Assembly: GCA_018607905.1 (NCBI GenBank)
Contig: JABBAP010000011.1
Span: 96,278 to 160,277 of the forward strand
Source of the DNA: Paracoccaceae bacterium
Lineage (GTDB): Bacteria > Pseudomonadota > Alphaproteobacteria > Rhodobacterales > Rhodobacteraceae
DNA length: 64,000 nucleotides
Direction: 5' to 3'
Made by a program: the position numbers and the translations under genes. Shown here piece after piece: positions 8,522-17,172 of the stretch. The stretch's first letter is position 1. Every line of letters starts with the position of its first letter. The notes beneath the pieces are model-generated. The model ran no database searches. It had not been told where the DNA came from and saw only the letters and a list, made by a program, of their open reading frames with translations.

Positions 8522-8972
8522 CTACCCACAACAGGCTTTCCCGAGCGCATTTAGCCGCCAGTAATTATACGGCAAAGGCGCCAAAACCCTGCCAACAACA
8601 TAACTAGCATGACCCACCAAGTCAGCTTTGCACCCCCGTCAGCACAAAATCTGTCAGGTTCATCGCGGTTTCCATTGCCACCATCGAAATCAGCGACATG
8701 CCAACGGCCATGCGAAATGCGGCGTGCAATTCCATCTGGCGTGACATGATAAAAGTTTCTAGCGCGATGGACGTTAAAATCCCGTTCACAATCGCCAGCG
8801 ACATAATCGCCGACGTCGGCCAAGCAATTCCACTGAATTGGAAAAACGCTATCGCGCCGAAATCCCCGTTGGAACAGCCGATCATACACCACATCGTACT
8901 TTACGACGCCTGCCCCAACTTAGAAATATCAGTCCAGTTTGTTGTGCGAATTGTATCAATAGCAGCAATCAA
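8522..8972 (-). pseudogene. DUF4396-like membrane protein, frameshifted
   Basis: Three reading frames together give one DUF4396-like membrane protein. The first frame runs from MWCMIGCSNGDFG (ATG at 8894) to DFVLTG. One extra G in the run of five G at 8635-8639 would continue it as GAKLTWWVMLVMLLAGF. One extra T in the TTTT run a little further on would continue it as LAPLPYNYWRLNALGKACCG and a TAG at 8522. An in-frame TAA at 8901-8903 also separates the body from a plausible N-terminal extension reaching 8972. Either the gene is dead or the sequence has homopolymer errors. The family role is unknown; the promoter ties it to CueR. Confidence 0.75.
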
Positions 8973-9001
8973 AATGGCCCTTTGTTTGTGCCGTTTCTCT
9001 C

Positions 9002-9032
9002 TGTATAAAGCCTCCAGTAACTAGAAGGTCAA
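9002..9032 (-). promoter_or_regulatory. CueR/MerR-type promoter with 19-bp spacer
   Basis: On the - strand a -35 TTGACC (9032-9027) and a -10 TATACA (9007-9002) are separated by 19 bp, the lengthened spacer that marks MerR-family activated promoters. The spacer region holds the dyad CCTTCTAGTTACTGGAGG, close to known CueR operators. It points at the DUF4396 gene and sits just upstream of the divergent cueR. Confidence 0.8.
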
Positions 9033-9043
9033 AGGCATTCATC

Positions 9044-9442
9044 ATGTTCACCATCGGCGCGGCGGCAAAACGCACAGACCTACCCACAAAAACCATCCGC
9101 TACTACGCCGACATCGGGCTTGTGGTTCCCGATGGGCGATCCGACAAAGGCTACCGCCTGTTTGATGATCGCGCCCTGCGTCGCTTAATTTTCGTGCGCC
9201 GCGCCCGCGCTTTTGGCTTTTCCATTGAAACCTGCCGCACCCTGCTCGCGCTTTACACCGATCAAACCCGATCCTCAGCCGACGTCAAAGCCATCGCGCT
9301 GGATCACCTCGTTGAAATCGATCAAAAACTCGCGGAACTTCAAAATTTGCGCGATGAACTGACCCACCTCGCCGCCAGCTGCGCAGGCGACAGCCGCGCC
9401 GATTGCCCAATCCTCAGCGCCATGGCAGGGGACGGGAGTTGA
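9044..9442 (+). CDS. cueR: Cu(I)-responsive MerR-family regulator CueR
   Basis: A 132-residue MerR-family activator. It has a winged-helix N-terminus (IGAAAKRT ... TIRYYADIGL), a long dimerisation helix and a C-terminal metal loop. The loop has Cys113 and Cys121 eight residues apart (CAGDSRADC), matching the Cu(I) loop of E. coli CueR. Ser78 in RSSADVK matches the CueR serine that favours monovalent ions. It likely senses cytoplasmic Cu(I) or Ag(I) and acts on the divergent promoter immediately upstream. The ribosome site is AAAGG. Confidence 0.9.
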   Translation: MFTIGAAAKRTDLPTKTIRYYADIGLVVPDGRSDKGYRLFDDRALRRLIFVRRARAFGFSIETCRTLLALYTDQTRSSADVKAIALDHLVEIDQKLAELQNLRDELTHLAASCAGDSRADCPILSAMAGDGS

Positions 9443-9501
9443 GGTGTTGAAACAATTTCGCAGCCCAACATCACCCCTTGCATTTCGCCACCACCCCAAT
9501 C

Positions 9502-10539
9502 ATGCAGGTCCCCGTGTCACATGAACCAAAATCCGCGCAGCGTACCATAACTGATCTTGGCTGGTCCTCGTTCTTTGACGACCAAATCATTGCCGATGAA
9601 ACGCATCTGTCACGGCTACGCATCGCGACGGTGCACCGTTCCCGCGTCACCGCAGAATCCGAAGATGGTGTGGTGAAAATCAACCTGCCCGCCCATTCAA
9701 AAACAACAGATTTCGCAGTCGGCGACTGGGTTCTAGCAGACCCGTCAAACGATATGTTCGTGCGGCGTTTAGACAGGCACACCTTACTCGACCGCCACAC
9801 CGAAGGCGCGAAAATCCCGCAGCTTATCGCGGCAAACATTGACACGTTGTTCATCGTCACCTCGTGCAACGATGATTTCAATCCAGCCCGCCTAGAACGC
9901 TACCTCGCCCTTGCTAACGAAGCAGGAACAAACCCTGTCATCGTATTGACCAAAGCCGACCAAGTGGATGACGCGACACCGTTCCAAGACCAAGCAAGCG
10001 CGCTTCAACGGGGCCTCAAAGTTGTCTTCCTCAACGCGAAATCAGAAACCGCGATAGCAAAACTCGCGCCTTGGTGCGGATCAGGGCAAACCGTCGCCCT
10101 AGTCGGCTCCTCTGGCGTTGGAAAATCAACCCTGCTCAATACGCTCGCAGGCAAAGAGGTCGGCGAAACAGGCGGCATTCGCGAAGACGACGCAAAAGGC
10201 CGCCACACCACCACATCACGCTCGCTCCACCCGATCAAAGACGGCGGCTTGGTGATCGACACACCGGGCATGCGAACCCTGCACATCAGTAATGTTTCAA
10301 CAGGATTGGACGTGCTGTTCGCAGAAATAACCGAGCTGACCCCAAACTGCCGTTTCCGCGATTGCAGCCACATAAACGAGCCGAAATGCGCCGTTCAAGC
10401 CGCCGTCAAAGACGGATCGCTCGATCCCGCCCGCGTCGCGCGCTGGCGCAAACTGTCCGAAGAAAACCAAGACAACACCCCAGTCGCGACAGGCCCAACG
10501 AACAACAAAATCGTAAAACCGCGCGGCAAACGGCGTTAG
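9502..10539 (+). CDS. rsgA: ribosome small-subunit-dependent GTPase A
   Basis: A circularly permuted GTPase that helps late maturation of the 30S subunit. An N-terminal OB fold is followed by the G4 motif TKAD, the P-loop GSSGVGKST (202-210), the G3 motif DTPGMR and a zinc finger with Cys283, Cys288, His290 and Cys296. It is 345 residues long with the ATG at 9502. A TTG eight codons upstream is also in frame but less likely. It lies downstream of cueR with no obvious functional link. Confidence 0.93.
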   Translation: MQVPVSHEPKSAQRTITDLGWSSFFDDQIIADETHLSRLRIATVHRSRVTAESEDGVVKINLPAHSKTTDFAVGDWVLADPSNDMFVRRLDRHTLLDRHTEGAKIPQLIAANIDTLFIVTSCNDDFNPARLERYLALANEAGTNPVIVLTKADQVDDATPFQDQASALQRGLKVVFLNAKSETAIAKLAPWCGSGQTVALVGSSGVGKSTLLNTLAGKEVGETGGIREDDAKGRHTTTSRSLHPIKDGGLVIDTPGMRTLHISNVSTGLDVLFAEITELTPNCRFRDCSHINEPKCAVQAAVKDGSLDPARVARWRKLSEENQDNTPVATGPTNNKIVKPRGKRR

Positions 10540-10548
10540 GCTTGCCGC

Positions 10549-11535
10549 TCAAACCACCAACACAATCTTCCCGATATGCTTGGACGTTTCCATTTTTGCA
10601 TGCGCTTTTGCGGCCTCTGCCAGCGGGAACGTACTGTCCATCACAGGCGCGATTGTCCCATCCGAAAGCATCGGCCAGATTTTCGCCTCTAACTCCCGCG
10701 CAATGGTTGCCTTGGCTCCGTTACTTTGCGGGCGCAGCGTTGATCCCGTGATCGTCAACCGTTTCACCATCACTTGGGCAAAGTTCAATTCCGCCACAGG
10801 CCCGCCCAAAAACGCGATCTGCACCAGCCGCCCGTCCAAAGCCAACGCTTTGATATTGCGCGGAATATAGTCTCCACCAACCATATCAAGGATCAGATCG
10901 GCACCTTTGCCACCCGTCACTTCGCGCATCACAGTCCCAAAATCCTCATCGCGGTAATTGATGGCACGTTCCGCCCCCAACTCCACACATTTCGCACATT
11001 TTTCTGCGGAACCAGCCGTTGCAAACACCCGCGCGCCTGCTTTTACCGCCAACTGAATGGCCGTCGTACCAATGCCAGATGACCCACCATGCACCAAAAA
11101 TACTTCGCCCGCCTGCAATCCACCGCGCATAAATACGTTGGAATACACTGTGAAATACGTCTCACACAGCGCGGCGGCCTGAACCATATCCAAACCCTTC
11201 GGAACAGGCAGCGCATGATCGGCAGGTGTGGTCACGTACTCTGCGTAGCCACCGCCCGGCAACAGCGCGCAAACCTCATCGCCAATAGCCCAGCGCGTTA
11301 CACCCGCCCCAATCGCGGCCACGGTTCCCGAACACTCCAACCCAGGCAGATCAGACGCGCCCTTTGGCGGATCATACGCCCCCGCGCGTTGCAGCGCATC
11401 AGGGCGGTTCACGCCCGCTGCCACAACCTTGATCAGAATCTCGCCCTGCCCTGCAACAGGCACATCGCGCACCGCCGGCACCAAAACCTCTGGTCCACCG
11501 GGCGTGGAAATCTCTACAACATTCATCTGGCTCAT
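10549..11535 (-). CDS. NAD(P)H:quinone oxidoreductase, zinc-independent MDR family
   Basis: A 328-residue medium-chain reductase of the quinone oxidoreductase (PIG3/QorA) group. It has an N-terminal GroES-like domain and a Rossmann domain with VHGGSSGIGTTAIQLA as the NADPH-binding site. The cysteines that bind structural and catalytic zinc in alcohol dehydrogenases are absent, which fits the quinone reductase branch. Its start overlaps the stop of the upstream aminotransferase by 4 bp (ATGA), so the two are co-translated. The natural substrate is unknown. Confidence 0.88.
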   Translation of the reverse strand: MSQMNVVEISTPGGPEVLVPAVRDVPVAGQGEILIKVVAAGVNRPDALQRAGAYDPPKGASDLPGLECSGTVAAIGAGVTRWAIGDEVCALLPGGGYAEYVTTPADHALPVPKGLDMVQAAALCETYFTVYSNVFMRGGLQAGEVFLVHGGSSGIGTTAIQLAVKAGARVFATAGSAEKCAKCVELGAERAINYRDEDFGTVMREVTGGKGADLILDMVGGDYIPRNIKALALDGRLVQIAFLGGPVAELNFAQVMVKRLTITGSTLRPQSNGAKATIARELEAKIWPMLSDGTIAPVMDSTFPLAEAAKAHAKMETSKHIGKIVLVV

Positions 11536-12407
11536 AGCTCAATTCTTTCATAGTTCGTGTGGGCAAAATCCCAGTACAATTCGCGCGCGCGTTTGGTCAC
11601 CGCACCGTAATTAAAGTTCCGCTCATCAAGCGCGGTCACAGGCAAAACCTTGGCCGCATTGCCCGTTAAGAAAATCTCGTCTGCATCGCGGAAATCTTCA
11701 ACTTGCAGGCTGACCTCTTCCACCTCGTAACCGTCTTTGCGCAGCAAGCCGATCATCCGCCGCCGCGTGACCCCGTTCAAAAACGTGTTGTTATGAACGG
11801 GCGTGCGTACCACACCGTCGCGCACCAAAAACACGTTCGACGTGGCCGATTCCGCAACATTGTCTTCCAAATCGAGCGAGAGCGCATTCTTGAACCCGCG
11901 TGTCTTTGCCTCGGTGATAATGCGCGCATTGTTGGGGTACAAACACGCCGCCTTGGCCGTAGTCAGGGCAGAGCGTGGATCAGGGCGGCGAAACGGGCTC
12001 ACGGTCATCGGCATATCGCCTGTTTCTGGCATCGCAATCTGCTCCAGACAAATCGCGAATTGCGTCGTGGCAGGGTCGGCCTCCATGATGCCGGGCAAAC
12101 AATCCACCGACCACATCATCGGGCGCAAATACAGCGCGTGTTCCGTGCCCAGCCGTTTGATCCCGTCGCGCACCAGCCCCTCAATCTCGGACGCTGTAAC
12201 AGGCGACGCCATCCCCATCGTTTCAGCGGATTTAATCACCCGTTCACAGTGATGCGCTAGATCAGGGGTCACACCTTCAAACAACCGCGCGCCGTCAAAC
12301 ACCATGTTGCCGTGCCACATCGAATGGTCCGCCGCGCCCAGAATACGCGTGTTCCCATCCGCCCATTCCCCATCGAAATAGGTAACCTGTGTGTCGCTCA
12401 TCGCCAT
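11532..12407 (-). CDS. branched-chain-type aminotransferase (PLP class IV)
   Basis: A 291-residue fold-type IV PLP enzyme. The probable Schiff-base lysine is Lys152 in TAKAACLYPN, and the cofactor region ESATSNVF (186-193) is typical of branched-chain aminotransferases. A GGGAGG ribosome site seven bases before the first ATG fixes the start. It is shorter and more divergent than a housekeeping IlvE, so it may be a second aminotransferase or a D-amino-acid-type relative. It forms an operon with the quinone oxidoreductase. Confidence 0.85.
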   Translation of the reverse strand: MAMSDTQVTYFDGEWADGNTRILGAADHSMWHGNMVFDGARLFEGVTPDLAHHCERVIKSAETMGMASPVTASEIEGLVRDGIKRLGTEHALYLRPMMWSVDCLPGIMEADPATTQFAICLEQIAMPETGDMPMTVSPFRRPDPRSALTTAKAACLYPNNARIITEAKTRGFKNALSLDLEDNVAESATSNVFLVRDGVVRTPVHNNTFLNGVTRRRMIGLLRKDGYEVEEVSLQVEDFRDADEIFLTGNAAKVLPVTALDERNFNYGAVTKRARELYWDFAHTNYERIEL

Positions 12408-12567
12408 GTGATGTCCTCCCTTGAATGCCTCAACAGTCTCTTATCACCAACCCAAGCGCAACGGTCAATTCCAAGTCATGTCGCGCCAGCGTATCACTTG
12501 AAATCCGTGCCAAACACGTATTACAAGAAAGCAAGGAACCCCTTCAACAAACAACCAGAGGCCTCAC

Positions 12568-12936
12568 ATGACCAGAATTATCGCAATAGCTTTGGCCACT
12601 CTCGTCGCGCTTATGCACATCTGGTTTTTGGTGCTCGAAATGTTCCTTTGGGAAACAGATATCGGCCGCGGTACATTCAACACAACGATCGAAGAGGCCG
12701 CAACAACGGCCACCCTTGCAATGCAACAAGGGCTCTACAACGGGTTCCTCGCGGCTGGCATACTCTATGGCTTGATTGCGCGAAAAACGGATTTCATTGT
12801 GTTTTCATTGCTTTGCATTATTGTCGCAGGGGTGTTCGGCGGATTAACAGTCAGCCCAAGCATTATTATGGTTCAAGCACTGCCAGCGATAATCGCTTTG
12901 GGTCTGATCTGGATATCGCGCCCAAAAACGCCTTAA
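12568..12936 (+). CDS. DUF1304 family membrane protein
   Basis: A 122-residue protein with four predicted membrane helices, the usual size and layout of DUF1304. The first helix carries ALMHIWFLVLEMFLW, the most conserved part of the family. The ribosome site GAGG precedes the ATG. The stop overlaps the end of the convergent COQ9 gene by 4 bp. Function of the family is unknown. Confidence 0.85.
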   Translation: MTRIIAIALATLVALMHIWFLVLEMFLWETDIGRGTFNTTIEEAATTATLAMQQGLYNGFLAAGILYGLIARKTDFIVFSLLCIIVAGVFGGLTVSPSIIMVQALPAIIALGLIWISRPKTP

Positions 12937-13646
12937 CCTTTAGGCGCAATATATCCTGGTAAATCCGGCGGCACGTCAGATGTCGGCGCTTTGATATGAT
13001 CGAGCACCCGCCCTGGCCCCGACATAAACGCCTTAACCAACGGATTATCGCGCATCTTGGCCTTGGCCACTTCGATCTGCATCACGTTCTCAATTCTGCG
13101 ATCCAGAAACGCCCAGGTTTCTGCGAAATCCTCGCTCTCATCCCCAAGCCAGAACAACAACACACTGGAATAAACGCCCGCCAACGTCGCGCGTTTCGTG
13201 TACCAATTCACATCCGTACTGGTATCCCCAAGGGTCTCCCAGATCAGGCCAGCTGTCGCCAAAACCAATCCAGCGCCCTCGCCCGCATGTTGTGGCAATG
13301 CAAACAGGCTCACGCCACGGCGAACCGCCTCGCGCTCCACCGCTTCCAATCGCGTCCGCGCTCCAAAAGCAACACGTTCTGAGTACCGCATCGCACCCAG
13401 ATCAGCGGCGTTCATCGCGGCCACCATCGCGCCGTCCCCAGCCTTGTGGTACGCGACGGCCAAATCCAACCCGCCACGCGGACACGCCTGCGTCGCTAAG
13501 CCCGCATCTACACCCGAATCTGTTATCGCAGCTTGAAACACCGCATCCGACCAACCATCAAAAACCACATGCGTTTCAGCCGCTGCCAAAAGGGCCGCGC
13601 GGGCCTCTTCCATGTGCATTTCCTCAGTCTTTGGTGTGTTGTTCAC
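12933..13646 (-). CDS. COQ9 family protein (ubiquinone biosynthesis)
   Basis: A 237-residue protein matching the alphaproteobacterial COQ9 family, a TetR-like helical fold that binds lipid and supports ubiquinone hydroxylation. Features include GWSDAVFQAAI near the N-terminus and the conserved DWNWYTKR-like segment, here DVNWYTKRATLAGVYSS. It starts at GTG behind a GAGGAG site. It lies upstream of and divergent from rpsU, an arrangement common in this bacterial class. Confidence 0.9.
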   Translation of the reverse strand: MNNTPKTEEMHMEEARAALLAAAETHVVFDGWSDAVFQAAITDSGVDAGLATQACPRGGLDLAVAYHKAGDGAMVAAMNAADLGAMRYSERVAFGARTRLEAVEREAVRRGVSLFALPQHAGEGAGLVLATAGLIWETLGDTSTDVNWYTKRATLAGVYSSVLLFWLGDESEDFAETWAFLDRRIENVMQIEVAKAKMRDNPLVKAFMSGPGRVLDHIKAPTSDVPPDLPGYIAPKG

Positions 13647-13841
13647 GATGATCTCCTCTATATTTCATCTTTAAACTTCAAAACCTAACAACACAAATCC
13701 CATTGTGGCTTTATCCACAGGCACGGAATTGAGGTTCAAAAGAAAGATGAAACACCTTTGCTAGACAACATAGCATAGTCTTGCTATACGGCCACTTCCT
13801 GCAATTTCGCAAACTCAAACTTAGAAAGGTGGTGACCCCAC

Positions 13842-14048
13842 ATGCAGGTATCGGTTCGTGACAACAATGTCGATCAGGCGCTTCGTGCCCTGAAGAAGAA
13901 ACTGCAACGTGAAGGCGTTTTCCGTGAAATGAAGCTTCGGCAGCATTACGAAAAACCTTCCGTTAAACGTGCCCGTGAAAAGGCCGAAGCAGTGCGTCGC
14001 GCGCGCAAGCTCGCTCGCAAGAAACTTCAGCGTGAAGGCATGGTTTAG
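13842..14048 (+). CDS. rpsU: 30S ribosomal protein S21
   Basis: A 68-residue basic protein of the small ribosomal subunit, involved in mRNA recruitment. It begins [20 protein letters not shown], the S21 hallmark, and ends in Arg/Lys-rich helices. The ribosome site is AAGGTGGTGA. Upstream, TTGCTA occurs twice (13758 and 13781) around a TAGCA-6-TGCTA dyad, possibly the promoter area. It is closed by a hairpin terminator. Confidence 0.97.
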   Translation: MQVSVRDNNVDQALRALKKKLQREGVFREMKLRQHYEKPSVKRAREKAEAVRRARKLARKKLQREGMV

Positions 14049-14090
14049 GTTCGCCTAAGCTATACTGATGACCGTTAAATAGGTCTTAAG

Positions 14091-14117
14091 AAACCCTCGA
14101 GCATGCTCGGGGGTTTT
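14091..14117 (+). terminator. intrinsic terminator of rpsU
   Basis: AAACCCTCGAG and CTCGGGGGTTT pair around a CATG loop, with one G-T pair, and end in TTTT. It lies 42 bp after the rpsU stop. Confidence 0.85.
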
Positions 14118-14143
14118 GCTTTTGTAGGAAGTGTTTTAGCGTC

Positions 14144-14170
14144 ATGCCAAAAGGCGACAACAAGAAATGA
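14144..14170 (+). CDS. possible 8-residue leader peptide
   Basis: A tiny ORF encodes MPKGDNKK and stops in an ATGA that overlaps the start of the BASS-like transporter gene. This is the arrangement of a translationally coupled leader. No strong ribosome site of its own is visible, so it may be chance or the remnant of a longer basic peptide. Confidence 0.25.
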   Translation: MPKGDNKK

Positions 14171-15090
14171 ACCCACTACGCTGGATCGGCCAACGACGCA
14201 CCCACGCCATCGCAACAGTGGTCATCATCGCGCTGTTCACGCCGCAAATTGGCCTGATGCTGCGCCCCTACGTTACACACGCAGTGATCGGCTTACTGCT
14301 CGTCGCATTCCTGCGCCTTGATACCAGCGCGGCCAAATCCTACCTGCGTCGCCCCCGTCTTATCATTGCAACCACGCTCTGGACCACGCTCGCGGTTCCC
14401 GTACTTTTCGCACTCACCACCAAGCTCCTCGGCTTTGATACCGCACTGCCCGACGTGTTCACTGGCCTCATGCTTCAGGCGATAGCCTCGCCAATGATGG
14501 CAACGCCGGCAATCGCCGCGATCCTCGGTCTTGATGCGACATTGATCCTCATCACCTTAATCTGCTCAACCGCACTCACCCCGCTTACCGCACCCTTATT
14601 CGCGGCCACGCTTCACCTCGATTTATCGCTCTCTCCGCTTGATATGGGCGTAAAACTGCTACTGATCCTTGCCGCCTGTGCCTTTGGCGGCCTCGGTTTG
14701 CGACGTATCATCACGCCGGAACGCATAACCCAACACCGCGACAGCTTTGACGGTTTGAACATCCTAATCCTGTTCATCTTTGCCTCCGCAGTCATGGCGG
14801 ATGTCGGATCAAATTTCATAACCCAACCCCTGTTCATGCTCACCCTTATTGTGCTGACCTTCGCCGTGTCGGCTGTGCTGCTGATCGTAACCTACGCCGT
14901 GTTCAACCAATTGGGCCGCAAATCCGCACTCGCGCTTGGGATCATGTCGTCTCAAAGAAATATGGGGCTTATGCTTGCAGGGGTCGGTGGTACAATTCCA
15001 GAAATCACCTGGCTTTATTTTGCCGCCGCGCAATTTCCGATGCATTTCGCGCCGTGGATGCTCAACCGATTTGCACGCAAACAGGCCTAG
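14167..15090 (+). CDS. BASS-like sodium-dependent transporter
   Basis: A 307-residue membrane protein with about nine or ten helices in the bile acid:sodium symporter-like arrangement. The motif SSQRNMGLMLAG near residue 258 resembles the conserved second crossover helix of BASS/ACR3 carriers. The substrate is not known and bile acid is not implied. The gene starts within the stop of an 8-residue ORF. It ends 4 bp inside the convergent yqgE gene. Confidence 0.75.
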   Translation: MNPLRWIGQRRTHAIATVVIIALFTPQIGLMLRPYVTHAVIGLLLVAFLRLDTSAAKSYLRRPRLIIATTLWTTLAVPVLFALTTKLLGFDTALPDVFTGLMLQAIASPMMATPAIAAILGLDATLILITLICSTALTPLTAPLFAATLHLDLSLSPLDMGVKLLLILAACAFGGLGLRRIITPERITQHRDSFDGLNILILFIFASAVMADVGSNFITQPLFMLTLIVLTFAVSAVLLIVTYAVFNQLGRKSALALGIMSSQRNMGLMLAGVGGTIPEITWLYFAAAQFPMHFAPWMLNRFARKQA

Positions 15091-15665
15091 GCGTTTCCGC
15101 CCTCGCTCGATAACATGCGTGGATCAATGCCAACTTCTTCCATCGCCGCTTTCCACTTGCTGCCATGATTGCGCGAAAACACCAACGCGGCTTTTGCATC
15201 GCAGGTCAGCCAGCCATTTTCACGAATTTCGCCTTCCAATTGGCCCGGCCCCCATCCCGAGTACCCAAGTGCGAGCAAACAGCTTTCGGGCCCATGTCCC
15301 TGCGAAATATCTTCTAGAATATCGAGCGTCGCGGTCATGCCAAACTGGTCATTCACGTTCAGCGTCGCGTCTTGCGCTTGATAGTCACGAGAATGCAAAA
15401 CAAATCCACGACCGTGTTCAACAGGGCCACCGTAATGCACGTCAATCGCTTCAATCGGGCGCTCAGCTGTGATGTCCAGCTGGTCCAGCAAATCGCTGAA
15501 ATTCAAATCTTCGGCAGGCTTATTCACGATCAATCCCATCGCACCATCATCAGAATGCGCGCAAACATAAATGACCGATCGGTCAAATCGCGGGTCGCCC
15601 ATTGACGGCATTGCAATCAACAACTTGCCATCCAAATGCTGCGCATCTTTGTCGAAAGACCCCAT
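15087..15665 (-). CDS. YqgE/AlgH family protein (UPF0301)
   Basis: A 192-residue protein of the YqgE/AlgH family, with KLLIAMPSMGDPRFDRSVIY and GLIVNKP near the N-terminus and ALGYSGWGPGQLEGE near residue 120. The frame extends 27 codons further upstream. The Met at 15665, with a GGGAG site before it, gives the normal family length. The biochemical role of the family is unsettled. It is divergent from the DsbD-domain gene. Confidence 0.88.
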   Translation of the reverse strand: MGSFDKDAQHLDGKLLIAMPSMGDPRFDRSVIYVCAHSDDGAMGLIVNKPAEDLNFSDLLDQLDITAERPIEAIDVHYGGPVEHGRGFVLHSRDYQAQDATLNVNDQFGMTATLDILEDISQGHGPESCLLALGYSGWGPGQLEGEIRENGWLTCDAKAALVFSRNHGSKWKAAMEEVGIDPRMLSSEGGNA

Positions 15666-15891
15666 GAAATTTGCCGCTCCCTTGTTTTGAAAACCCACCC
15701 ACTGGGCCCGCCACTGAAATTGTATTTTTTGAACCTGTAACCGCATTTAGCCGCGATGTATTTTATTCCTCTTAAGATGCGGGCGAATGCGAGCGGTTAC
15801 AACCCCAACACGTACACGCCCACGCAACCATCGCTGAAATGTGACTTTTCCTTTGGTGCGCAACGCCGTAGCTTAGGCGCAACCCAAATGA

Positions 15892-16713
15892 ATGGCGAGC
15901 CCGATGATCCTTAAGCCCTTTTTGCTGTTTTGCCTCGTCCTTGGCGCGCCTATTTTCGCTACCGCACAGGATTACAACATCCAGAACGTCGCGCGCCTCG
16001 ACATCCTGCCAGGCTATCCAACCGCGAACGGTCACATGATTGCCGCACGCATTCAACTTCGCGCTGGCTGGAAGACCTATTGGCGGTCTCCCGGTGGTAA
16101 CGGCATCCCTCCCGTTTTCGATTGGTCAGGATCCGAAAACGTTGGCGCCGTGAGTTTTCACTGGCCAGAACCATCGGTTTTTACCGAAAAAAACGTGCGG
16201 ACCATCGGCTACAAGAGACAGCTGGTACTGCCCATCGCCATCACTCCGCGCCAGAAAGGCAAGCCGATCCTGCTAAAAGGTGAGGTAACTTTTGGCGTTT
16301 GCGAAGATATTTGCATCCCCGTGAAAGCACGATTTTCCCTAAATGTTGCGGGCACGGATCAACCCAGCCGCACTGCCATTCGCACCGCCCTTGCACAAAA
16401 ACCAATAACCGCAAAAGCAGCAGGCGTGCGCAACGTCAGCTGTGAAATCACGCCAACCAGCGATGGTTTCAAACTGCGCGCCACGGTTAAAACCCGCAGC
16501 GCCCTGCCCGCGCAAACCTTCACAATTTTCGAATTTCAACATCCAGAGGTTTGGATCGAACAAGACCGCGCATCAACAAGTGGTACAACTCTGACAGCCA
16601 GCGCGAACCTTTACGCCTACGGCGACACGCCCCTGATCCTTGATCGCAGCAAGATCACATTGACCCTGCTAGGGGGCAACCGCGCGATAGAATTGCGCGG
16701 TTGCCCGTCTTAA
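15892..16713 (+). CDS. secreted DsbD N-terminal-domain protein
   Basis: A 273-residue exported protein (signal peptide to about residue 26) that matches the N-terminal periplasmic domain of DsbD/ScsB thiol:disulfide reductases. The redox-type pair CEDIC (Cys137, Cys141) is followed by IPV. The membrane and thioredoxin domains of full DsbD are absent. It could be a free-standing thiol carrier or copper-stress (Scs-like) protein. An alternative start lies four codons downstream. Confidence 0.8.
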   Translation: MASPMILKPFLLFCLVLGAPIFATAQDYNIQNVARLDILPGYPTANGHMIAARIQLRAGWKTYWRSPGGNGIPPVFDWSGSENVGAVSFHWPEPSVFTEKNVRTIGYKRQLVLPIAITPRQKGKPILLKGEVTFGVCEDICIPVKARFSLNVAGTDQPSRTAIRTALAQKPITAKAAGVRNVSCEITPTSDGFKLRATVKTRSALPAQTFTIFEFQHPEVWIEQDRASTSGTTLTASANLYAYGDTPLILDRSKITLTLLGGNRAIELRGCPS

Positions 16714-16716
16714 CAT

Positions 16717-17094
16717 TTAGCTAAATGTATCGCTTACGTCACCAACACCATCCAGCGGATGTGGTCCAAACGCATTGTCGCCTTTGTCGCCTTCGATGAT
16801 CAGCCAATACAGCAAAATCAAACTCACAATCGGAACCAGCGAAATCAGCAGCCACCAACCGCTTTTACCAACATCGTGAAGACGACGGATCGTGACAAAC
16901 AACATCGGTAGCAAGATCGCGAGGTAAAACAGAATTGTGAAAACGAACAGGCCAGTTAACCCATCCAGAATGGATGCAACGATAATCCCGAGGATAATGA
17001 ACAAGTAAAAATACCAGTACTCAGACCGCAGAGCGCGTCCGTTCCAATCCACGTATTTGCCAAAACATGTTTTTATCGCAGTTGTAAAATTCAT
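16717..17094 (-). CDS. DUF805 family membrane protein, copy 1
   Basis: A 125-residue protein with three to four membrane helices and the DUF805 signature: an N-terminal FTTAIKTCFGKY amphipathic segment, GRALRSEYW, and RRLHDVGKSGWW between helices. It ends three bases after the stop of the convergent DsbD-domain gene. It is a close paralogue of the next gene upstream. Function unknown. Confidence 0.88.
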   Translation of the reverse strand: MNFTTAIKTCFGKYVDWNGRALRSEYWYFYLFIILGIIVASILDGLTGLFVFTILFYLAILLPMLFVTIRRLHDVGKSGWWLLISLVPIVSLILLYWLIIEGDKGDNAFGPHPLDGVGDVSDTFS

Positions 17095-17172
17095 TTTTTA
17101 TGTCCCTTTTTTTGAATTCACCTGTAGGCGCATCATAGAATCACTGCCGCGCCTATCAACCCTTTTTCTAAT

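Noticed and set aside
8551..8892. 113-codon - strand frame as an independent gene
   Set aside because: Only its last 28 codons are protein-like, and they continue the DUF4396 gene after a one-base shift; the rest is out-of-frame text.
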